Source of the DNA: CAYQQQ01 sp964420125
Lineage (GTDB): Bacteria; Actinomycetota; Acidimicrobiia; Acidimicrobiales; Microtrichaceae
Reading direction: 5' to 3'
Assembly: GCA_964420125.1 (NCBI GenBank)
Contig: CAYQQQ010000008.1
Coordinates: 1 to 64,000, forward strand
Length of the DNA stretch: 64,000 bases
The notes beneath the pieces were generated by a model. The model was not told the origin of the DNA, searched no databases, and saw only the letters and a list, made by a program, of their open reading frames with translations. Of this stretch, positions 26,544 to 34,340 are shown one piece after another. Each line of letters begins with the position of its first letter. Within the stretch, counting starts at the first letter, position 1. The translations under genes and the position numbers were made by a program.

Positions 26544-27778
26544 GTGGTGCTCCTCGATCTGGTCGCGCTTCGGCAGTCGAAGGCGATCTTGGTGGCGCCG
26601 CGCCGGCCGGCGTGGGCGGCGTGGGCCAGCGCCTCGGCGGCGCGCGACAAGGGGTAGGTGGCGCTGACCAGCTCGCCGAGGTGGGCGGCCGCCACCAGCT
26701 CGAAGGCCAGCTCGAAGGTGGGCACCGGGGTGCCGGCCAGCACCTCCCGGCCGTAGGTGTAGGCGCCGGTGAGGGAGATCTCGCGCTGCCAGAGTGGGGT
26801 GAGGTCGAGCCGGTCCGGCTCGGGCATCCCCACCAGCACCACCCGACCGCCGGGGCGGGTGACGCCCAGTGCGGCGGCCAGGCTGTCGGAGCTGCCCACG
26901 CAGTCGAAGGTGACGTCCACGCCAGCACCGACGCGGGCGGTGGTTCCGCTGCCCACCATCACCGAGGCGGTGCTGCGCCGAGCAGCCCGCACCAGCTCCG
27001 CAGGCGCGCTGAGGGTGCAGGACAGCGAGGCGGCCAGCTCGACGGCCCGGGATCGCTGGTGGTCGTGCTTGGCGGCGACCAGGAGGTGGTCCGGTGGACT
27101 CCATCGGGCCAGGGCCGCCACGACCGCCAGGCCGAGCGTGCCGGCCCCGATCACCGCCACCTGGTCGGAGGGGCTGACGCCGCCGCGCAGCGCGGCGTGC
27201 ACCCCGCAGGCCGTCGGCTCCACCAGCACCGCGGCGGCGTCGTCGAGCTCGTCGGGCACCTCGTGGAGCTGGCTGGGGTGGGCGACCATGGCCGTGGACC
27301 ATCCGCCGCCGGTGTCGCAGCAGAACCCGCTCTGCAGGCCGGGGGCCAGGTCCCCGCAGGCCAGGTTGGCGCAGCGGCCCGGTCGGCCCTCGGCGCACGC
27401 GGCGCACACCGGCGCGATGCCACGGGCCACGCACGCCAGCACCGGTTGCACCACCACCCGGCGATCGTCGTCGGTGTCGGCCACCACCTCGTGGCCGGGA
27501 ACGAACGGCAGCGACACGATGGGTTCGAACCAGCGGGAGCTGCGCCCCTGCACCGCGGCGAGGTCGGAGCCGCAGATGCCCGAGAGGCGGGGCCGGAGAC
27601 GCACCCAGTCGGGGCCCGGCAGGTCGGGGGCGTCGCGGCGGGGGCGGTGGCGCAGCGGCCCCATGTCGAAGGGCGTCGTGCCGGCCAGCGTCTCGGACGC
27701 CAGGCGGGCTGCGCCGAAGCGGGCCAGGCTGCGCTCCACCACCAGCGCCTCGCAGGTCTCCCCGGCCGCCCCGCTCAT
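26540..27778 (-). CDS. Zinc-dependent alcohol dehydrogenase (MDR superfamily)
   Basis: 412 residues. Catalytic zinc ligands are in SGICGSDLAAVQG and FVPGHEVV. A structural-zinc loop with CVARGIAPVCAACAEGRPGRC holds four cysteines. The coenzyme fold has VIGAGTLGLAVVAAL. The start ATG at 27778 has GAAGGGG seven bases upstream on the minus strand and overlaps the preceding stop (ATGA); the C-terminus ends FDCRSATRSRSTT and overlaps the LarA-like start. It interconverts an alcohol and an aldehyde with NAD(P). Placed after a fatty acyl-CoA reductase, a fatty aldehyde or fatty alcohol substrate is a fair inference. Confidence 0.85.
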   Translation of the reverse strand: MSGAAGETCEALVVERSLARFGAARLASETLAGTTPFDMGPLRHRPRRDAPDLPGPDWVRLRPRLSGICGSDLAAVQGRSSRWFEPIVSLPFVPGHEVVADTDDDRRVVVQPVLACVARGIAPVCAACAEGRPGRCANLACGDLAPGLQSGFCCDTGGGWSTAMVAHPSQLHEVPDELDDAAAVLVEPTACGVHAALRGGVSPSDQVAVIGAGTLGLAVVAALARWSPPDHLLVAAKHDHQRSRAVELAASLSCTLSAPAELVRAARRSTASVMVGSGTTARVGAGVDVTFDCVGSSDSLAAALGVTRPGGRVVLVGMPEPDRLDLTPLWQREISLTGAYTYGREVLAGTPVPTFELAFELVAAAHLGELVSATYPLSRAAEALAHAAHAGRRGATKIAFDCRSATRSRSTT

Positions 27779-30279
27779 CGCACGCGCCCCTTCCCTTGCC
27801 CTTGTGCCCGTTCTGTTCTCCCAGGATCGCGCTGAGCGCGATCCTGGGAGAACAGAACGTTGGCGGGGGTGCGCCACCGCGGAGGGAGGGGCAGCAGGGC
27901 GGGGCGGTGGCCGGCGGCCAGCTGGAAGTCCTCCACCAGCCAGCCCCGGGTGCGGGCGATGGTGGCGAGGCGGGGCTCGGGGTTGACCGCCACCGGGAAC
28001 CCGACGGCCTCCAGCATCGAGAGGTCGGAGGAGGAGTCCGCGTAGGCGACCGACTCGGCGGGGTCGAGCCCCCAGGACGCGCACAGCTCGAGCAGCACGC
28101 GGGCACGGGCCTCGGCGGTGGGAGGGGCGTGGACCAGGTGGCCGGTGAGCACCTCCACGCCGTCGCGCTGCTCGGTGGCCGCCTCGGCGCACACCACGTG
28201 GTCGAAGAGCGGCCGCAGGGGCTCCACCACCACGTCGAGGGCGCCGGTGATCAACACGGTGCGGTGACCGAGCTCCCGGTGGTGGCGGACACGGCGCAGG
28301 GCGTCGGGGAACGCCCGCGACAGGAGCAGGTCGGAGAGGGCCTCCGCGGCGTCGGCGCGCAGCTGCTCCACCGGCGCGCCCTCGTAGCGTCGGTAGAAGG
28401 AGCGGAGGAAGTCGGAGCGGTCACGGCGATCCGCGGCGGCCAGCGACGGTGCCTCGGCCAGCAGCCGTGCCACCAGCCGGACCCGATCGGCGGTCCCCAG
28501 GCGGCGGCCTGCCAGCCAGGCGTAGGAGGCGACGACGTTGGAGGCCACCAGCGTGTTCTCCAGGTCGAAGGCGGCGACGTGCCGGTCGGGAGAGAGGACC
28601 TGGGCCCGCAGGCGGTTGGCCCGGTGGTCGGGATCGCGGCGGGTGGGCTTGGTGGCGGCGCGCCCGTGGGCCACCACCGACGGCAGGTGCACCTCGGTGA
28701 TGTAGGGGCCCCAGTCGATCTCCCTCGGGTCCAGCGGCATGTCGGCCTCGGGAGCCACCGGGAGGGCCAGCAGGGCGTCGACGCCGTAGACGGCCTCGCA
28801 CTCGGTGTAGGCGCCGTAGAGCTGCACGTACTCCAACGCCCGCTCGGCCGCAGCGCGCCGCTGCTCCAGGGTGGCTCCCCACTGGGCGGCCTTGCCCCGC
28901 ACGGGGAGGGCGGCGACGAGGCGCTCCACCCGCCGCAAGGCGGCCGTGGCGACGGTGAGCTGGCGCTCGACCCGGCCACGCCCGGGGAAGGTCCAGTCGG
29001 GCACGACGATGGGCTGGCCGTGCTCGTCGTAGAGGGGGTGCTCGCCGAACCAGTCGCGCACCCGGTCGACCAGCACCTGGTAGCGCAGCGGGTTCACCGC
29101 ACCGGTCGCCACCTGCACGATGCGGAGGGGCGCGGCGGCCGGCGGGGGCCGCTCAGGGGCCGGCTCCGGTGGCGTGGCGGCCGCGGCGAGGATGGCGGAG
29201 ACCACGAAGTCGACCGGGATCACGTCGACGATGCCCTCGGGCACCCCGGGGAACTCGCGCAGCAGGCCCCGGGCGTAGGACAGGATGATCGGCTCTGCCA
29301 TCCGGAACCCGCGGATCCACCCGGGTGAGGGTTCCGAGAGGGCCGACTCGATGATGGAGGGGCGCACGACGCTGACCGGGAGCCGACCCCCCTGGTGGCG
29401 GACCACCTCTCCGAGGGCGACCTCACCCAGGGCCTTGGTGAGCGCGTAGGCGTCGGGCCAGCCGAGGGCGCCGGCGCGGGCCCGTCCGGCCTCGACGAGC
29501 CGGTCCGCCACCCAGCGGCGACGGAGCTCCTCGGTGCGCTCGGCCAGCAGCGGGCCGCCCGCCGGGCCGAGCACGGCGCGGGCCTCGGCGGCGAAGCCGG
29601 CCAGGCGTTCGGGGCTGCGGCTCTCGGCGTCGGTGTCGTGGCGGGTGCGGCGGGCCGCACGCACCTCCTCGCGCCAGTCGAGGTCCACGAAGAACGGGTT
29701 GGCCTCCACGGGTTCCTCGGGGGCGGCGCCGCGGCGGTTGCCGGCCACGTAGCAGGTGCTGACGGTCACCAGGTGCGGGGTGGCGTCGAGGCCGTGGAGG
29801 GTCTCGGCGATGCGCACCGGTCCGAGCAGGTTCACCTCCACGGCGCGGTCCAGCGGGGCGTCGAAGGCGACGGTGGCTGCCGAGTGGATCACCACGTCGC
29901 AGCCGGCCAGCACGGCGCGCTCGGCGTCGTCGAGGCCGAGCCCGTCGCTGCCGACGTCGCCGGCCAGCACCTGCACCGTGGCAGCCCGTTCGGCGAAGCG
30001 GTCGGCGCCCAGCTCCTGGCGCAGGCGGTCGAAGGCGTCGTTGCGCAGCACCTCCCGCTGCACCCGGGCGGCGGCGTCCCGGCGGCGGCCGTGGCGGACC
30101 AGGAGGCTGAGCTCCACGTCCGGCACGCAGCGCAGGAGGCGTTCCACCAGGGCCGTGCCGACGAAGCCGGTGGCGCCGGTGACGACGATCCGCTTGCCTG
30201 CCAGGGTGTCGGCGATGGCGACCGGCGCCGCGGCGGTGGGCTCCGCGGCGGCGGTCCCCGATGTGGCTGGATGGGTCAC
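27775..30279 (-). CDS. Fatty acyl-CoA reductase-like SDR fused to a HAD-IB hydrolase
   Basis: 834 residues. The N-terminal half is an extended SDR of the male-sterility/acyl-CoA reductase type: TGATGFVG (about 34-41), VIHSAATVAFD, and active-site YALTK (about 275). The C-terminal half is a HAD-IB phosphatase-like domain: AFDLENTLVAS (about 570), VLITGALD and ADSSSDLSMLEAVG. The second catalytic acid of DxDxT is Glu, which may weaken phosphatase activity. Actinobacteria often fuse this HAD type to lipid enzymes. The last 28 residues include a perfectly palindromic DNA segment. GTG 30279 overlaps the ddl stop. The expected product is fatty aldehyde or alcohol. Confidence 0.82.
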   Translation of the reverse strand: MTHPATSGTAAAEPTAAAPVAIADTLAGKRIVVTGATGFVGTALVERLLRCVPDVELSLLVRHGRRRDAAARVQREVLRNDAFDRLRQELGADRFAERAATVQVLAGDVGSDGLGLDDAERAVLAGCDVVIHSAATVAFDAPLDRAVEVNLLGPVRIAETLHGLDATPHLVTVSTCYVAGNRRGAAPEEPVEANPFFVDLDWREEVRAARRTRHDTDAESRSPERLAGFAAEARAVLGPAGGPLLAERTEELRRRWVADRLVEAGRARAGALGWPDAYALTKALGEVALGEVVRHQGGRLPVSVVRPSIIESALSEPSPGWIRGFRMAEPIILSYARGLLREFPGVPEGIVDVIPVDFVVSAILAAAATPPEPAPERPPPAAAPLRIVQVATGAVNPLRYQVLVDRVRDWFGEHPLYDEHGQPIVVPDWTFPGRGRVERQLTVATAALRRVERLVAALPVRGKAAQWGATLEQRRAAAERALEYVQLYGAYTECEAVYGVDALLALPVAPEADMPLDPREIDWGPYITEVHLPSVVAHGRAATKPTRRDPDHRANRLRAQVLSPDRHVAAFDLENTLVASNVVASYAWLAGRRLGTADRVRLVARLLAEAPSLAAADRRDRSDFLRSFYRRYEGAPVEQLRADAAEALSDLLLSRAFPDALRRVRHHRELGHRTVLITGALDVVVEPLRPLFDHVVCAEAATEQRDGVEVLTGHLVHAPPTAEARARVLLELCASWGLDPAESVAYADSSSDLSMLEAVGFPVAVNPEPRLATIARTRGWLVEDFQLAAGHRPALLPLPPRWRTPANVLFSQDRAQRDPGRTERAQGQGKGRVR
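27809..27859. repeat. Perfect 51-base palindrome inside a coding region
   Basis: Arms of 25 bases (27809-27833 and 27835-27859) are perfectly complementary around a single G. The arm begins CGTTCTGTTCTCCCAGG. It lies within the last codons of the reductase/HAD gene, 31 bases before the alcohol dehydrogenase start, and is translated in frame. It resembles a REP-type mobile palindrome or a very strong intra-operon hairpin. Confidence 0.95.
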
Positions 30280-31406
30280 TCGGGTGACACCGCCAGCGAC
30301 GTGTGGCGGGCGTGGCGTTCGAGGGCGAGCGCGACCAGCTCGTCGATGAGCTCGGAGTAGGGGAGCCCGCTGGCCTGCCACAGCTTGGGGTACATGGAGA
30401 TGGGGGTGAAGCCGGGGATGGTGTTGACCTCGTTCACCAGCAGGCCCCGCTCGGCCTCGAGGAACAGGTCGACCCGGGCCATGCCGGCACAGCGCAGGGC
30501 GCGGAAGGTGTGCACGGCGAGGAGGCGGGCCTCCTCGGCGACGGCGGGGTCGAGCTCGGCGGGCACGACGGTGCGGGCGGTGCCGTCGAAGTACTTGTCG
30601 GCGTAGTCGTAGAACTCGGCGTCGGTCACGATCTCGCCGATCACCGATGCCCTCGGTTCGTCGTTGCCCAGCACGGCGCACTCCAGCTCCCGGGCCACGA
30701 CGCCCTGCTCGAGGACGATCTCGTCGTCGAAGCGCAGCGCGTCCTCGATCGCCTCCAGCAGACGTGCGGGCCCGGCGTCGTCGGTCACCCTGGACACGCC
30801 GATGGAGGACCCCATGTTGGCGGGCTTCACGAACACGGTCGGGCCGAGCTCGTCGAGCAGCTCCTTGGCTGCGGCCTCGTCGGGTCGGTCGGTGCGGCGG
30901 AACCCGCGCCACGGCACCTGGGGGATGCCGAGGGCGTCGAGCACGGTCTTGGCCATGGCCTTGTCCATGGCGAGCGCGGAGCCGAGCACACCGGTGCCGA
31001 CGTAGGGCAGGCCGGCCATCTCCAGCAGGCCCTGCACGGTGCCGTCCTCGCCGTTGGGGCCGTGCAGGATGGGCAGCACCACGGTGGGGATGTCGGCGGG
31101 GAGCGCTTCACCGTCGACGCTCCCGGCTCGGGCCGGGGACGCATCGGCATGGCCGGTGAGCACCGGCAGGGGGTCGACTGGGTCGCGGTCTTCCGGTACG
31201 GACAGCTCGTCGCGGCGCTCCGCCGGCAGCCAGCGGCCGTTGCGGTCGATGCCGACGGGCACCACGTCGTAGCGCTGGGGGTCGATGGCGGCGAGGACGT
31301 GGCTGGCGGAGATGCAGCTGATGTCGTGCTCAGCCGATCGGCCGCCGAAGAGCACCACCAGGCGGATCCTCTGTGGCAGCCCCTCTCGCAGCGACGGCTC
31401 GGTCAT
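30276..31406 (-). CDS. ddl: D-alanine--D-alanine ligase
   Basis: 376 residues. It joins two D-alanines with ATP for peptidoglycan precursor synthesis. The ATP-grasp signatures are clear: VVLFGGRSAEHDISCISA at the N-terminus, LPILHGPNGEDGTVQGLLE, VFVKPANMGSSIGVSRV, and VNEVNTIPGFTPISMYPKLW at the metal site. ATG 31406 has a minus-strand TAGACT eight bases upstream. It heads a five-gene minus-strand operon in which all junctions are 4-base overlaps, and it is divergent from murF, which uses its product. An additional copy of ddl elsewhere cannot be excluded. Confidence 0.97.
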   Translation of the reverse strand: MTEPSLREGLPQRIRLVVLFGGRSAEHDISCISASHVLAAIDPQRYDVVPVGIDRNGRWLPAERRDELSVPEDRDPVDPLPVLTGHADASPARAGSVDGEALPADIPTVVLPILHGPNGEDGTVQGLLEMAGLPYVGTGVLGSALAMDKAMAKTVLDALGIPQVPWRGFRRTDRPDEAAAKELLDELGPTVFVKPANMGSSIGVSRVTDDAGPARLLEAIEDALRFDDEIVLEQGVVARELECAVLGNDEPRASVIGEIVTDAEFYDYADKYFDGTARTVVPAELDPAVAEEARLLAVHTFRALRCAGMARVDLFLEAERGLLVNEVNTIPGFTPISMYPKLWQASGLPYSELIDELVALALERHARHTSLAVSPE

Positions 31407-31414
31407 GGCCGGCG

Positions 31415-31420
31415 AGTCTA
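31415..31420 (-). promoter_or_regulatory. -10 element for the ddl operon
   Basis: TAGACT on the minus strand lies eight bases before the ddl ATG, matching the leaderless pattern. Confidence 0.5.
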
Positions 31421-31445
31421 CGGTCTGATCGACACCCCCCTGCTC

Positions 31446-31600
31446 CGTTCTCGGACCGATGGCGACGCAGAGGCTCGCGGTCGGTCCAGAAGCGCCGCAC
31501 TCTCCCGGTTTCCGGACCGATGCCGGCGCTGAAGGACGCCATCCGTCCGAGAACGCGTTGGAGGGCGTGGCGCGGTCGAGAGCAGCGGTCGTGTGAGAAT
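31446..31600. promoter_or_regulatory. ddl/murF divergent control region with repeated motifs
   Basis: An 11-base perfect inverted repeat has arms CGTTCTCGGAC at 31446-31456 and GTCCGAGAACG at 31545-31555. Between them, CGGACCGATG occurs at 31453-31462 and 31513-31522, with an inverted CGGTCGGTCC at 31479-31488. GAGAAT at 31595-31600 is a possible -10 for murF. The arrangement resembles a multi-site operator for a regulator acting on both cell-wall genes (inference). Confidence 0.5.
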
Positions 31601-31606
31601 CCGGTG

Positions 31607-32977
31607 ATGCGATTCGACGTGGCGCGCCTGGCCGCCGACCTCGGAGGGGAGCTCGTCGGCGTCGAGCCAGCGGGCAACCTCCGCGTCGACGGCCTGTCGA
31701 TCGACAGCCGCACTCTCGTGCCGGGCCAGCTGTTCGCCGCGGTGCGCGACGAGCGCGACGGCCACGACTTCGTCCCCGCCGCACGGTCGGCAGGGGCACC
31801 GGCGGTGCTCGTGGCCCGCGTGGTCGACGACGGTCCGGCGATCCTCGTTCCCGACGTCGAGCGCGCTCTGTTCCGCCTGGGAGGGATGGCCCGCCGCCGC
31901 CTTCCCGAGCTGGTCGTGGGCATCACCGGGTCGGTCGGCAAGACCACCACCAAGGACCTGCTGGCCTCCGTGCTCACCGAGCGCTTCGCCACGGCGGCGT
32001 CGCACCGATCGTTCAACAACGAGTTGGGGGTTCCCATCACCCTGGCCAACGCCGCCGAGGACACCGAGGCCACGGTGATCGAGATGGGGGCGCGGGGTCA
32101 CGGCCACATCGCCCAGCTCTGCGCCGTCGCCCTGCCCACCGTGGGGGTCGTCACCGCCGTGCAGGCGGTGCACACCGAGCACATGGGCGGCGAGCAGCAG
32201 ATCGCGGTGGCCAAGCGGGAGCTGGTGGAGCTGCTGCCCCCCGACGGCCTCGCCGTGCTGCACGCCGCGGATCCCCGGGTGGCGGCCATGGCCGCGCACA
32301 CCCGAGCCGAGGTGCTCACCTTCGGTGGCAGCCCCGCCGGCGGCGACACCGGCGACGTGTGGGCCGACGAGGTGGCCGTCGACGAGCAGCTGCACCCCCG
32401 GTTCGTGCTGCGCTCGCAGTGGGGGAGCGTGGAGGTGCGCATGGGAGCTCGCGGCGTGCACAACGTGCCCAACGCGCTCGCCGCCGCCGCCGTGGGGCTG
32501 TGGGCCGGCCTGTCGTTGGCGTCGGTGGCGGCAGGGCTCGGCAACCCGCTCGACTCGCCGTGGCGGATGGAGCTCCACCACGCCGCCTCGGGAGTCACCG
32601 TGCTCAACGACGCCTACAACGCCGGGCCGGCCTCCATGGCCGCCGCCCTGCGGTCGCTGGCGACCCTGCCCGCCACGCGGCGTCTGGCGGTGCTCGGGGT
32701 GATGGCCGAGCTGGGCGACCGCGCCGCCGAGGAGCATGCCCGCATCGCCTCTCTGGCCGCGGAGCTGGGCGTCGAGGTGATGGCCGTCGGCACCGACCTC
32801 TACGGCGTGGCTCCGGTGCCCGACGCGTCTGCTGCCGTCGCCGCAGTACGGGCCGCCCTGGCCGACGGGCCACCCGAGACCGCCGTGCTGGTCAAGGGCT
32901 CGCGGGTGGCCGGCTTGGAGGCGGTCGCCCAGCAGCTCACCACCGACCCGACACCCGGCCGTTCGCCGAACCCATGA
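31607..32977 (+). CDS. murF: UDP-N-acetylmuramoyl-tripeptide--D-alanyl-D-alanine ligase
   Basis: 456 residues. It adds D-Ala-D-Ala to the UDP-MurNAc tripeptide with ATP in the cytoplasm. The Mur ligase motifs are present: N-terminal LSIDSRTLVPGQLFAAV, P-loop GITGSVGKTTTKD (about 105-117), HRSFNNELGVPITL, VIEMGARGHGHI, and the C-terminal LNDAYNAGPASMAAALRSL. ATG 31607 is preferred; an extended reading upstream would run through the control region. It is divergent from ddl, which provides its D-Ala-D-Ala substrate. It is followed 54 bases later by an SDR gene. Confidence 0.96.
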   Translation: MRFDVARLAADLGGELVGVEPAGNLRVDGLSIDSRTLVPGQLFAAVRDERDGHDFVPAARSAGAPAVLVARVVDDGPAILVPDVERALFRLGGMARRRLPELVVGITGSVGKTTTKDLLASVLTERFATAASHRSFNNELGVPITLANAAEDTEATVIEMGARGHGHIAQLCAVALPTVGVVTAVQAVHTEHMGGEQQIAVAKRELVELLPPDGLAVLHAADPRVAAMAAHTRAEVLTFGGSPAGGDTGDVWADEVAVDEQLHPRFVLRSQWGSVEVRMGARGVHNVPNALAAAAVGLWAGLSLASVAAGLGNPLDSPWRMELHHAASGVTVLNDAYNAGPASMAAALRSLATLPATRRLAVLGVMAELGDRAAEEHARIASLAAELGVEVMAVGTDLYGVAPVPDASAAVAAVRAALADGPPETAVLVKGSRVAGLEAVAQQLTTDPTPGRSPNP

Positions 32978-33031
32978 CCTGGGCCGACGCAGACCCCGAC
33001 CCCGCACCCCCGAGCGAACGAGGAGCGAGAC

Positions 33032-33787
33032 ATGACGTCATCGAAGCAGTCCGGCCGGCGTGTGGCGGTGGTGGCCCCGGCCGCCACCTACGTCGGTCCC
33101 GACCTCGCCCGGCTGCTGGTCCGGCGGCACCACGACCTCGTGCTGGGCGACCCCGCGCCCGGCCTGGTCGAGGAGCTCTCCGATGCCGGAGCGAGGGTCG
33201 TCGCCGTGGTGGGCCTCGGTGCGGCGATGGACCCCGAGGGGGTCACGCGGTTGGTCGACACGGCCTTGGGTGCGTTCGGCCGCATCGACTCGGCCACGGC
33301 GTTCTCCGGTGCGATCGTCACCGGTCGGTTCCTCGACTCGAGCGTGGAGGACCTCCGCCGTGCGGTCGCCGGGTGCCTGGAGGCGCCCTATCACTTCCTT
33401 CGAGGCGTGCTGCCCCCGATGGTCGAGCGGGGCGAAGGGCAGGTGCTGGTGATCACCAGCGCTTCGGCGGCACGGCCCACCCCGGGCGCGCCGCTCTACT
33501 CGGCGGCGCGGGCCGGGGCGACCCACCTGGTGCGCAACGTGGCCGGCGAGGTCGCCCGTCACGGCGTCCAGGTCAACGCCGTGGGGACGAACTTCATGGA
33601 CTTCCCCGAGTTCCTCCGTGCCAGCGGAGCGGACGACCCCGCCGTGCGGGCGAAGCTCGACGCTCAGGTGCCGCTGGGGCGGCTGGGGACGATGGAAGAG
33701 TTCGCCCACTTCTGCCTGCCCTACGTCGATGGCACCAGCCGGTTCACCACCGGGCAGTTCACGTCCTATGCCGGGGGTTGGGCCTGA
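33032..33787 (+). CDS. Atypical short-chain dehydrogenase/reductase
   Basis: 251 residues with the SDR fold. The N-terminal nucleotide loop reads APAATYVGPDLARLL instead of TGxxxGIG. The active-site stretch ITSASAARPTPGAPLYSAARAG keeps Ser and Tyr (about 156), but the lysine of YxxxK is Arg. The C-terminus FTTGQFTSYAGGWA is typical (TGQxxxxDGG-like). ATG 33032 has AGGAG upstream. The changed cofactor loop and the Lys-to-Arg change suggest altered or lost dehydrogenase activity; some cyclohexanol or steroid-type SDR relatives share such loops. It follows murF by 54 bases and is convergent with the lipoprotein gene. Confidence 0.8.
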   Translation: MTSSKQSGRRVAVVAPAATYVGPDLARLLVRRHHDLVLGDPAPGLVEELSDAGARVVAVVGLGAAMDPEGVTRLVDTALGAFGRIDSATAFSGAIVTGRFLDSSVEDLRRAVAGCLEAPYHFLRGVLPPMVERGEGQVLVITSASAARPTPGAPLYSAARAGATHLVRNVAGEVARHGVQVNAVGTNFMDFPEFLRASGADDPAVRAKLDAQVPLGRLGTMEEFAHFCLPYVDGTSRFTTGQFTSYAGGWA

Positions 33788-33835
33788 ACGGCGAGGTCGC
33801 TGGTGCGGCCGGGATGGTTCGGGGCCCGGACGCCG

Positions 33836-34273
33836 TCAGCCGGTGATGCGGATCTGAGCCTCGCCCTGCGTGCCCGTCGACTGGGTCAGCTGCGATCCCT
33901 CCACCGAGGGAGTGGGCGTCGTGGTGGGCGTGGTGCTGCTGGTGACGCCTTCGGTGGCGGGCCCGGGGGTGGAGGACGTGGTGGTGGACGCCGTGGTGGT
34001 CGCCGTGGTGGACGTGGTCTCGTCGACCTCTGGGGGAGGGGTGGAGGTCGTCGTGGTGGTCGTCGTCTCGTCCGTGTCCGGAGGGGGAGGTGGCGGTGGC
34101 GGCAGGGTGGTGGTCGTCGTGGTGGTCGTCGAACCGCACGGCCACGGGGCCTCCGGCCCCCAGCACCAACCCGGCGGGAGGAGGTCGTTGGGGAGCGTGC
34201 ACGACACCAGCGACGACAGCCCGAGGCCCGTCGCGAGGACCACCAGGGTGACCGTCAGCCTTCTCATGCGCAT
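33836..34273 (-). CDS. Thr/Pro-rich putative lipoprotein
   Basis: 145 residues. MRMRRLTVTLVVLATGLGLSSLVSC is a lipoprotein-type signal peptide with a lipobox (SLVSC), followed by a Cys-containing short head (TLPNDLLPPGWCWGPEAPWPC). The rest is a Thr/Pro/Ser/Glu stalk (runs of TTTTTT) ending GEAQIRITG. It would be anchored outside the membrane with a disordered, possibly glycosylated stalk. The ATG at 34273 is supported by TAGGGT seven bases upstream on the minus strand. It is divergent from dapB. No known family. Confidence 0.65.
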   Translation of the reverse strand: MRMRRLTVTLVVLATGLGLSSLVSCTLPNDLLPPGWCWGPEAPWPCGSTTTTTTTTLPPPPPPPPDTDETTTTTTTSTPPPEVDETTSTTATTTASTTTSSTPGPATEGVTSSTTPTTTPTPSVEGSQLTQSTGTQGEAQIRITG

Positions 34274-34280
34274 GGCCCGG

Positions 34281-34286
34281 ACCCTA
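34281..34286 (-). promoter_or_regulatory. -10 element for the lipoprotein gene
   Basis: TAGGGT on the minus strand lies seven bases before ATG 34273. It is 40 bases from the oppositely directed dapB -10 element. Confidence 0.45.
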
Positions 34287-34326
34287 GCAAGGCGCACGTG
34301 GTCGGATGGTGGAACCCCGTGCCACG

Positions 34327-34332
34327 TAGACT
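34327..34332 (+). promoter_or_regulatory. -10 element for dapB
   Basis: TAGACT lies eight bases before ATG 34341, with no Shine-Dalgarno sequence. Confidence 0.5.
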
Positions 34333-34340
34333 GCGCCGCC

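Noticed and set aside
27809..27859. Rho-independent terminator
   Set aside because: No T-run follows, it lies inside a coding region, and the downstream gene overlaps the same gene by ATGA.
31373..31606. N-terminal extension of MurF
   Set aside because: It would cover the divergent control region. The MurF fold begins at MRFDVARLAADLGG (31607).
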